In this document: piece after piece, positions 22,962 through 32,634 of the stretch
Numbering within the stretch: position 1 is the first letter of the stretch
How the letters are laid out: every line of letters starts with the position of its first letter
Assembly (NCBI GenBank): GCA_964058845.1
Contig: CAXKVR010000093.1
Location: forward strand, 372,001-436,000
Reading direction: 5' to 3'
DNA from: Carex sylvatica
Taxonomy: Eukaryota; Streptophyta; Magnoliopsida; Poales; Cyperaceae
DNA length: 64,000 nt
Notes under the pieces: model-generated
Told to the model about the DNA's origin: nothing
The model's database searches: none
What the model saw: the letters and a program-made list of their open reading frames with translations, nothing else
Program-made: the position numbers and the translations under genes

Positions 22962-23380
22962 ATTAAGAATTAATGTCAAATCCTTAATTAGTGTTATCTT
23001 TAGACTTGTGATATCGAACTGACAAATTAAATCAATCAAAGTTATAAAGAGTTACGACATCACTTCATATATATACATATACATATACATAAATATATCA
23101 AATGTTTTTTTTTTATATACACTCTAAATAAGAAAAAAAATTATTCACAAAATTATTTAAAAAAATATATTAACATCTCTCTCCCTAAAAAAAAAAAAAA
23201 AAAAGTGGACCGCCCGGACCAGGGGCAGTCTGGTCCCTAGTGGGGCGCCCCAGTCATGGGCGGTCCACTAGGGGATTGGGCCGCCCGTGGGCCTGGCGGT
23301 CGAGGTAATTTTGACAGAAAATCTAATGCGGGGCATCTTTAAAATTAAATTTTTTTTTAGGGTATTAATAAAAATAGCCG
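22962..23380 (-). repeat. Right terminal inverted repeat of the Mutator-like element
   Basis: Complement of 9583-10000. It contains GTTACGACATCACTT, a TTATTCACAAAATTATTTAA tract and a larger GC-rich block (23205-23305) made of inverted GGACCGCCC and GGGCGGTCC words. The left arm has lost part of this block. Confidence 0.8.
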
Positions 23381-23389
23381 AGAAAACTA

Positions 23390-24327
23390 GCAAATCATTT
23401 GAAATTTTTTTATTAAATTTGTACAATTATGGCCCGTGCTAAATTTTAATTACAAAACAAAAATGTTGCATAATAAATAACCTACTTTTTCAAGGGGTTC
23501 TTACCAAACTGTTTGTCTTTTATTATATATTCCAAAAAAATAATTACAAATATGATGTCCAAAAATTAAATTTAGAAAACCCAACATGTTTTCTTCAGAT
23601 AATTAAAAAAAAAAATCAACATGAAAATTAGCAATTCTTGAAGAAAAAAAAACTACAATGGAAAAATAAAAAATTTGTACGTTTATGCATAGAGGTCCGT
23701 GAAAAAAATTAATTACAGAACAAAAATGTAGCATAATAAATAACCCACTTTTCCACAGGGGGTTACTTGTTTACCAAACTGGTTGTCTTTTATTATGAAT
23801 CCCTAAAACAGGAAGTTTTCTTATCTTTACTCTCTTTTTTTGTAAAAAGGTTAAATAGGTAGCTTGAAGATAACTAAAGGACAAAAAGGACTACGGTTAA
23901 AGCTTTGAACAAGGATAGAAACTGTGGCCCCCATTTTCTGACACTCTCCTGTTAAATATCAAACCTATTTTTGTTTTGAGTTTGTTGGCAATTATGTGCA
24001 AAATTGTCAGCAGATGTTATGAAAATTTATATAGTGAGGCTACAGTACTATACTATGCATATGAAAATGTACTTTGATATTAAATTTTATATTTTTGAGA
24101 ATCTTTTACTATTTTTTGGATAAATAAAAATCACTAATTTTGAATAGTTAAGAATTTTTCAATGTTCTAAATAGTGCATTATCGTGTTTTCAGATCATAA
24201 AAGCTATGATGCTATCGGTGCGATAGCGGTGCTATATACGCATAGAGTGTATTTTTTTAGCCATTCTGTTATGACACAATAAACGTTATTTAAATCTTTA
24301 AAATTTTAGATCTAGTGATTGTCTATC
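23390..24327. other. Intergenic DNA with direct repeats and an empty-site paralogue
   Basis: Two direct copies of GCATAATAAATAAC..ACCAAACTG..TTGTCTTTTATTAT lie at about 23465-23530 and 23727-23800. A second GTTTATGCATAGAGGTCCGTG (about 23682) matches 9476-9497. The stretch 23550-23640 parallels the joined flanks of the Mutator-like insertion. A fragment of the GTGAGGCTA MITE family starts near 24034. Confidence 0.6.
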
Positions 24328-24567
24328 GGATTCAAACCTGCTTCTTTTCTCAAGAAAATTTTCTCAAGAAAAGGAGCACCCTCCTATTCTTCAATCCGAA
24401 CCCGTTCAAAATCGATCAAACGGCTCGAATTACATATGATTTATTTTAATAGATTATATTGATATAAATGAAACAAGTAATTGAAACCGTTTGATCGACT
24501 TTTAACAGTTCGGATTGAAGAATAGAAAGGTGCTCCTTTTCTTGAGAAAATGAGCGAATTGGAATCC
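24328..24567. mobile_element. MITE, GGATTCAAA family, copy 1
   Basis: 240-bp hairpin. The ends are GGATTCAAAC and GGAATCC, with inner arms CTCAAGAAAAGGAGCACC and GGTGCTCCTTTTCTTGAG, then CTTCAATCCGAAC and GTTCGGATTGAAG. Flanking ATTGTCTATC and ATTGGCTATC may be a diverged target duplication. No coding capacity. Confidence 0.75.
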
Positions 24568-25274
24568 ATTGGCTATCTATCTAAAAAAAAAATATATATT
24601 CTGAAAAATATAAGCTTTCATCTGCAATACATTTCATACAATTGGAGTGTTTTATCATGAAAAATAGTACTTTGTATTTCACGTTCATTACATGTACTTT
24701 GTACCTTGTAACTATCAAATAATAACAACTTTGATCACATAAATCTCTTCATGAAAAATAGAGGGACAGTGTCTTCAGAGCAGCAACCCGCCACACGAAG
24801 AGTCGGTATTTGGAGTGCCACAAGAGAAGAGACATATGTGTGAGAAAAAGAGAGGTCGCAGGGTGGTACAATAAACACAGAAGCGTAGCATCCTCTTCAT
24901 GCAGTGCGTACAACTAGACGCCATGCCTTCCAACCCCTCCACAGCTGTCTCCTGCTCCCACATTTTGACTCTCCACTTCTCATCTCATTCACAGCATCTT
25001 TTTTCATCTTCTCCAGTTCATCCTAACTGGAGTAATCCAGTGTTTCTTCTGGTAGAATTTGGGTAAGTTTCGTTGCAAAATAAAAATAACTATTGTTTGT
25101 CTTATTATAATAATCAATCTCAAAATACTTAGGAATAACCATTTCTTATAAGATAAAAATTTGAATTTACTATTCATGCTATTATAATCCAACCAAACAC
25201 CAAATAAACTATTCCGAATAGTCTAACTCCAAAAATAATATATTCTCAATTCAACCAAACATATCCTTTCAGAG

Positions 25275-25596
25275 GAGTGAGGCTATGCTACTATGCATAG
25301 ACCATATTGGTCTGCGTTATGGACTCATATCTTTATTTTGAAAGTTTTAATAATTGATCTGAATCGTTCGAAATCTCCATATAAATATGTATTTACTGAC
25401 CGAATTTTATATTTTTTAGAATATTTTTACTTTCTTTTTAGATAGGTAGAAAATCAATATATTTTTTAAATGTAAAATTTAGTACATATTCATACGATGA
25501 TCAATGATTTGAATTGACTGTTAGAATTTGATAAAGATAAATAGTGATATATAATACGGATCAATCTGCACTATGCATAGTACCAAAGCCTCACTC
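25275..25596. mobile_element. MITE, GAGTGAGGCTAT family (subfamily A)
   Basis: 322 bp, starting GAGTGAGGCTATGCTACTAT and ending GTACCAAAGCCTCACTC, with inner CTATGCATAG at both ends. The flanks CTTTCAGAG and ATTTCTAAG match at seven of nine positions and could be a worn target duplication. Confidence 0.75.
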
Positions 25597-26818
25597 ATTT
25601 CTAAGACCAGGCCTGAGAAGGCTTTTTATTGTTTTTAGTAATTCAAAAATATATATATATGGATTGAAGAAAATTAGTATCATAAAAAAGTTCAGTAATG
25701 GAATGCATTGCAGAGATTCTTTAACAGCACAAGAAAATATCTGGTAAGAATTATAAGTTGATGTAAAACCTATTAAATCCATAGAATAACACAAGGACCA
25801 CTATATTTTTGGAAATTGGAATTAATTGGAAATAATGTGAAGTCACTGAGGCTTGTCTCGGAATCATTATTTGTTTGTTTGTTCATAAATTCATGTCATG
25901 CCTCTTTCAAATTTGATGATCATGTAGCAAAATTATTCTCTTCTTTTTCTCTGATAATTTCATTATGGTGTTCATAATATATATAACCCTTGATTCGTTT
26001 TACTCAATATGTCCTTTTAATTAATTATTGAAAAAATCTTAATATTTTTTTTTCCTTTCTGACAATAGGACCGAATTATGATTCGTGAAGGGGTTTGATG
26101 ATATCATATCAAATCTGGTCCATGTCAAGATTTGTGTGCTCACTTGGCAACTAGCTAGAGATATAAATATGTGTCATGTCATGATTAGTTACAGTGTGAC
26201 TGATCATATTTAATATTTTTTTGTAATTTAAGTTAGTTTATTTAAGATTCACAAATTCTATCAAGATTCAATTAATGATCCTGACCACTTGACGTTTTGT
26301 GTTGTAACAAAACCAATTCGCATGTCAGGCTGAGTCGTGTCAAATTTTTTAAAGAATGATCACAGCACGTGAACGGTCACATCACGGAAATGTGAATCAT
26401 AGCATATAACCTAATACATGTGCTATGACATAACTGTGTCGTGCTATGACGTATCCCGCTAGCTATGACATCACTTTGTTTGTTAACCAGAGAATATTGC
26501 TATGAAAATGCTAAATGAGACTGCACCAAATTATCATTCTCATATTTATCATGTAATAGAAAGAAATTGGATTGTGAGAGATTGAAAATATCATTCAAAA
26601 GAAGTACAATAATTGGCATTATTAGGCTTTAAATTCAGACCTTAAATTTCTAGTTCAAATTATCTGGTCATAAAAGAAGCCCAAGATTGAGACATTACCT
26701 CTACAAATGGGTCCAACTACAGTAGAATTTGCACCTGACAGGCTCACAAACCGACAATTTCAAATGATATGCTGTTCAAATTTAGGCTCAAAAAACAAAA
26801 TCAAAATGTGGTTTTGAG
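25597..26818. other. Intergenic DNA, nothing recognised
   Basis: AT-rich sequence without a gene-like frame, exon chain or clear repeat, apart from short ATGACAT/GTCATAGC words around 26380-26470. Confidence 0.5.
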
Positions 26819-27044
26819 GGATTCAAAGTCTACTCTTAAAAAAAAAAAAAAAAAAGCACTCTCCTATTATTTCATCCAAACTTTTCAAAATGGATCACAG
26901 GCTTCAATTACTTTTTTTTTTATATCAATATAATCTATTAAAACCAATCAGATGTAACTGAAGTCGTGTGATTAATTTTGAACGGTTTGAATAGAAGAAT
27001 AGGAGGGTGCTCATTTTCTTAAGAAAAGGAGGAGATTTGAATCC
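26819..27044. mobile_element. MITE, GGATTCAAA family, copy 2
   Basis: 226-bp hairpin starting GGATTCAAAG and ending TTTGAATCC, with inner CACTCTCCTATT and AATAGGAGGGTG. It is flanked by perfect 8-bp repeats GTTTTGAG (about 26811-26818 and 27045-27052), as in hAT elements. Related to 24328-24567. Confidence 0.8.
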
Positions 27045-29724
27045 GTTTTGAGGCACATGCATGGTCAAGGTTGGTTAGGTCAGAAACTAAATTTGTGTAG
27101 GGTATAATTCAAAGTATTGTCTGTTATAATTCAAATTATTGTTTCATAATTTATGGATAAGACATTTAGCCTACTCCATTTCATTTGGAGACAAATATTT
27201 CATGTGGAGAATAATGTTGATTTTAACAAAGTTGAATCATGCATTTTCAGTTTATAGATCGATGAGTTGAAGAGACCAAAGGTAACATATTATTTCTATT
27301 TAGATTCAGACTGTTTGATCAGAATCTGCACGTAAATTAAAGAGTTCGCATCGTCTGCATTAACTCAAAAGATGCTCTTTTGAGTTAATAGATATTGATC
27401 GTCCGATTGTAAACGGAGTCTATCGGCGCTGGCCTAAAACATAGGGGTCATCAATATTAGTGCGGATTTAATTCGCTTGAATCTTAAAGCTGATCGGAAG
27501 GTCCATATGAATTAACGCAAAATATTTCTTTTTGAGTTAATGCAGAGGATACGAATTCTAAATTAAAGAGGCCTTGTGTATTCCATCTTGAGCTGAATTG
27601 GTTCAAATTCTGATTGGATGGTCTAGATCTAAATAGAACTATTATGTTACCTCAGAGAATATGGACTCTAAAAGAAAATTACAGGAGACTGAAGAGAATT
27701 TGATTTGAGTTCGGATCCTCTAAAGTAACTCAGAATTTGAGTTTGAATCATGAGCGTTAGATTAGAATCTGCATGAATGGCTCTGTAAATTTTTTACTTG
27801 TGCTGAATTGATTCAGATTCTAATCGGACGGTTCATATCCATACCAGTTTACTTCAAAAAATAGTTTCATTTTCTTCTTGCAGTAAACTGAGAAATGATC
27901 CAAACCATTACAATTTACAAGTTGAGCTTAGAATGCAATTATGATTTCTACACTTAAAATTTTCAGTATAATTGAAAAACATAGTTGTTTACAGTAATGG
28001 TCCCCAAAACAGGAATCAAATTCCAATGCCAACACAGGAAATATCTGTATTCATGATTCTGATAAATTATATCAACACCGACGAAATGGGTTCATACTAT
28101 AAATTGAAACGATATATATGTGTTCATACTTGGAATTAAAAAATGATGCAAATGACCCATAATATGACTCCATATATATATTTCTCATGTGGTACCTGAC
28201 TGTGTGTTAAGTCAGCCAAAGCATTTCAGACTTATTTAAAATATAGAGATTCGTTTTAAAATTTGTGTCTTTTAAAAATTCAATTTTTTTTGTAATCAAG
28301 CCTCTTCATAAAATGAAATTATATTACACTTACTTATTCAGTCTTTCTAATCTCAATTTTCTAAAGATTAACAGAGCAGTTTTGACTTCACCAATAATCT
28401 TTCCCAGAGGCCTTGTTATGATTCTCCAAACAAAGGCACCCCAAAAAAAAAAAACAAGTGAGAACATATGCTTTGACAATAAACGTGATCTATTTATTTC
28501 TAATTAGAATTCAGCTAGAAAAAAATAAAACATTTTCCAAAAAAGTTGACTATATATCTCTCAAGCCTAGAAAAAATTACATTGCTGAACCTCCTTTTTT
28601 CTGGTGACCACACATAATATGTTAGTTTTGTTGCTTATTGGAAAATAGATTGACAAACTACACAATTCAAATGAAATGCATAACTATTCAACACATCACA
28701 AAATTTTAGAGCATAATGCAAACACAAAATTGACAAAAAAAAAAAAAAATCTAGTTAACAAAAGTTTTTCTGCAGAAAGAGAATTTATAACAGTTAATAA
28801 CTATGCCTTATTGTTTATACTTGTACAAACAGAAGACAGAAAAAATTATACATAATTGAATTATTTGGAAAAAGAAAGAGTAGAGGCAGAGAGATGTATA
28901 AGCAAAGAGTTAGTACCACTTATGAATTAATTTTTTTCATTTTTGCTTTTAAAAATTGTATAATTTTTACAAATATTAATACTATTAGCCCCCAATGATA
29001 AAAAAAAAAACATTAGACTTAAGACCAACCGAGGCAGTGCATGCTGGTACATTAATTTTCTGTAGCCTAGATATATATTTTGACAGTATTAAAGTAATCA
29101 GTTTAAGGCAAACAGTTAATTCTATTTTTTATATTTTATGATATTATGCACATTATGTGTTTAATATTTTAAAGTATATATTTATTTATTTGTTATATTT
29201 TTATTAGATTATACAAGTTATCAATTTGTTCAATAATTATTTGTTTGGCGTTCGTTCGTAAGATATTAAACACAACTAACATATTATGTGAATAAAATTT
29301 AGTGAATAAATTAAGATCCAATATAATTTATGAATAAATTAACATCCTTATAAATAAGCTCCCCATTTTATGCTTAGAAAATTCACATTCATCTCCATTT
29401 TGTCAAACTAGCCATCTATCTACGCATTGCGGTGCATGGAGATTGATAGTATTACATTATTGTAAATTTTGAATTTATAAAAATTAAGATGATATGTTTC
29501 CAGTATTGTATACATGAACAGAGGAGGAAGAAATCCTCTTTCTGAACTGACATGCTTAAAAGAGAGGGAAGTCATAGATTTAGGAATTAATAAGAAAGTG
29601 AGAAATGGAATTGATACAAAATTTTGGAAGGATAGTCATAGAAGGACATGCGAGATTTCTCTTAAATATAATATTCATATATGTTTCAGATTGTACTTCA
29701 TGAGGATGTGTTGGTGTCAGAGGT
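27045..29724. other. Intergenic DNA, no gene recognised
   Basis: Around 27290-27860 short inverted words (GTTCAGATTCTGATTGGA-like and complements such as AATCTGCACG) suggest eroded hairpin elements. No frame resembles a protein. A-rich runs near 28440 and 28735 stand alone. Confidence 0.5.
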
Positions 29725-29732
29725 GTTCTCTG

Positions 29733-30239
29733 TAGGGGTTTGCTAACGGGTAGAGTACGGGTATGGGTCGGGTACGGGTATCACGGGTTTTTTTTTCAAA
29801 ATCCGTACCCTACCCGTCTTATACCCGTGCCCGTGGTACCCTTGACGGGTAGGGCGGTCCGGGTAGGGTACTTGGTCCGTTTTTTTTTTTTTTCCCCTCT
29901 GTTTTTTGGTCCGGTTTGGTTTTTTTTTTTTTTTTTTTTTCTGTTTTTCTGTTGAACCGGCGGCAAATTCGAAATTTCAAAAAAATTTGAATTTTTAACG
30001 GGTCGGGTATGGGTCGGGTATGGGTCAAGTACGGATCGGGTACGGGTCGGGTCGGCGGGTCGGGTCGGGTCGGACGGGTACGGGCGTAATTCGAGCCGGG
30101 TTTGCCCGGGTTTTGAACCAAATAACCGTACCCTACCCGTTTACCCGACCCATACCCGGGCTCGGGCACGGGTACCCCGGGTACCGAGCACGGGCGGGTC
30201 GGGTACGGGCCACCTGACCCGGGTATTTGCAAACCTCTA
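29733..30239. mobile_element. Non-autonomous hAT-like element of GGGTACGGGT repeats, copy 1
   Basis: 507 bp from TAGGGGTTTGC to GCAAACCTCTA, flanked by perfect 8-bp repeats GTTCTCTG (29725-29732 and 30240-30247), which is diagnostic of hAT transposition. Both subterminal zones are dense in GGGTACGGGT/GGGTCGGGT and complements, the middle is T-rich, and the proteins readable from it are low-complexity artefacts. Confidence 0.85.
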
Positions 30240-30773
30240 GTTCTCTGCAAAATCATTAAATATAAGATAAAGGATACTTAGTAGGGAATTATTTAGAGGA
30301 ATGGAAGGCGTTGGTGAAACAATTTGAAAATTTTAAGGTATACTAAAGCTCAGTATTTTGTGAAATCATTTTATGATTGGTTAGAAAATAAAAAGGAATT
30401 ACAAATGAGGAATTCACAAGTATCTGGCAAAGCCAGAATACCTTTGAAAATAAAGGTATATCTTTGGCTGGTAAAACATAACTTTTTCAATTTTGTGGAC
30501 CATATGGTTAGAATGTAATATAATTATATTTTAGGGAGGTAGAAAGAAATCTCTTTATTCTCTAGCTGCTAAAATAATAGCTGTTGCATATTTTTTCTGT
30601 AAAAACCAGAAAAATGACACACATTTGAAGTTAACTTTGATGCTTCCTTGTGACTTGAAGGACTTTTTTTTTTTTTTTTTTGATCACAGCCCTTAGGTAC
30701 TCACACACACTCCATATCTCAAAATCCTGCCCTACTTTAGGAATCGAGCCCCTGCTCTCCCATGGGAGAGCTA

Positions 30774-31450
30774 TAGAGCTGTGCTCTCGGACCGGGTTCG
30801 GGCGGACCGGGTTTACCCGGGGTCGGGTACGGGTTTGGGTCGGGTACGGGTAGGTCGGGTAAACGGGTATCTCGGGGCGGGTATACTCGGGTATAATTTT
30901 CAAAAACCGTACCCGACCCGAGTTTTACCCGTGCCCGTGGTACCCGGCACGGGTAGGGCGGTTCGGGTTGGGTACCCGTTTTTTTTTTTCTGTTTTTTTT
31001 TGTTTTTTTTTTTTTGTTTTAGGCGGCAAATTCGAAATTTCAAAAAAATTTGAATTTTTTCGAATTTTTTAGAATTTTTTTTGAATTTTTTTGAATTTTT
31101 TTTGAATTTTTTTGAATTTTTTTGAATTTTTTTGAATTTTTCTGAATTTTTTTGAATTTTTTTGAATTTTTTAACGGGTACGGGGTCGGGTACAGGTCGG
31201 GTACAGGTCGGGTCGGGGTCGGGTCGGGTCCGGGTCCGGGTCGGGTTGGTCAGGTCGGGTCGGGTCGGACTTAAATCGAACCGGGTTTGGTCGGGTTTTA
31301 AACCAAAAAATCGTACCCTACCCGTTTTTTACCCGTACCCGTGTACCCGTTTACCCAACCCATACCCGGGCTCGGGCACGGGTAACCCGGGTAACGGGCA
31401 CGGGCGGGTACGGGTCGGGTCCGACCCGGGCGGGTAAAAGCAAACCACTA
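30774..31450. mobile_element. Non-autonomous hAT-like element of GGGTACGGGT repeats, copy 2
   Basis: 677 bp flanked by perfect 8-bp repeats GAGAGCTA (30766-30773 and 31451-31458). The right end GCAAACCACTA matches copy 1; the left end TAGAGCTGTGCTC is degenerate. GGGTCGGGT-type words fill both sides. The middle holds an expanded GAATTTTTTT array. Confidence 0.82.
31050..31172. repeat. GAATTTTTTT tandem array
   Basis: About a dozen units of GAATTTTTT(T) occupy the centre of hAT-like copy 2. Copy 1 has only one or two units there, so the array grew in this copy or its lineage. Confidence 0.85.
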
Positions 31451-31509
31451 GAGAGCTATGTCTTAAACAGCTGTACTAGACAGCGACAGCGTTGGCGTGA
31501 CTTGAAGGA

Positions 31510-32634
31510 TTTGATAGGTACAGCTTAATGTTGGTTGCTGGTTCAAGCTCTTTTTTTAAATTTGTAATATTTTAGATTTTTGTGCAAAACTGTGTTGCCG
31601 TTGTTGTTTAGATGCAGGTAGTTCTTTCTGATTGGAAGGCAGTGTGTGCCTTTTATTGGTACCATATGAATGGCACAGTAACTTTGTAAAGTTTTCTGGA
31701 ACATGCTTGTTTTGGTGAAACCTGAAATGTCTCATGCCTTGTTCAGTAATTCTAGAAATAAACTTTAATTGCTGTGGGTCAACTTATCCAGTTACCATGT
31801 TTGTTAGCGGAATTGCAGGGGAGCACAGAAACTCTCTAAATCACGATGTAATTAACAACAGAAATCAATAGTATAAAATAGTAAAAAAACTAAAATAGGC
31901 TAAGAAGAGACATGTCAGTGATTAGAAGATAGTATAAAGCAGTAAAAAAAAAAGTTGCAAAACTAAACACAAACACACAAAACAAAAGGTTCTCATTAAT
32001 GTCTAAACATCAAGTGTCTCTCAAAGGAAAACATGGTACGCCTCTGATAGAAGCATCTGATTCTACTCAGGACAATTCACATTTTTTTCACAAATTATGT
32101 TCCAGTTCATTAAAAGGGCAATTTTGAACCAACAAAAATTACAAAATTCATATCAAGCCCTTAAAAAGTTGAACCTGGCACATATCATCATCAACTAAAA
32201 GAGCACATGCATTAAGAGATCAATCGACAAAATCGACTGGACTCCTCTTTGATTTGACTGTTTGGATGTATGTACATTTGGGACATAATTATATAGAAGT
32301 CACTGGCAGTTGGTCCCACCTCACTGATCCAGTAAGGAGTCCTCTTGAGTTCTATCTGCACATATAATTTACAGAGTTGCAGTTTGCTATCAGATTCTAT
32401 GTTCTAAATTAAATATCCATTCATCTCCTCCCTGATTAACATTTACTACACAGTTAAAAGGAATTTTTTCTTCTCCCTGAAAAAATAATCAGGTAGGTTT
32501 TCAAAAAACTAACTGACGACTTCCCTTTCCGGTAGAAAATACTATTTTATTTCTAAATAAATAAGAAAAAAAATCCAGTTAAAGCGTAATTTAGGTGACA
32601 AATTGTAGAGCCTTAAATCATACCATTGTGATAC
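31510..32634 (-). other. Downstream region or last intron of the TBP gene
   Basis: No complete reading frame. It should contain the last few codons and the 3' UTR of TBP if the gene follows the usual plant structure. I could not assign the terminal exon with confidence. Confidence 0.5.

Larger units (their letters stand above)
9583..23380. mobile_element. Mutator-like element with long TIRs, hosting nested insertions
   Basis: The ends are CGGCCATTTTTATTAATACC and the inverted copy GGTATTAATAAAAATAGCCG. A perfect 9-bp direct repeat AGAAAACTA lies outside (9574-9582 and 23381-23389), the usual Mutator target-duplication length. The inverted arms are long, about 420 bp each. Without the later insertions the element is about 2 kb and encodes no transposase that I can see, so it is probably non-autonomous. 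Its interior holds AT-rich arrays and MITE material. A paralogous uninterrupted site at about 23600-23640 supports the boundaries. Confidence 0.8.
30663..31496 (-). mobile_element. tRNA-derived SINE (minus strand) split by a hAT-like element
   Basis: On the minus strand the head lies at 31496-31451 and continues at 30773-30663. It has a B-box GGCTCGATTCC near 30742-30752, a GT repeat and a poly(A) tail (poly-T on plus at 30664-30681). A 13-bp duplication GTGACTTGAAGGA flanks the whole (30650-30662 and 31497-31509). The hAT-like element at 30774-31450 entered the head after SINE integration. Confidence 0.82.

Noticed and set aside
29740..31437. Arg/Gly/Val-rich frames on both strands
   Set aside because: They are translations of GGGTACGGGT arrays in the two hAT-like elements.
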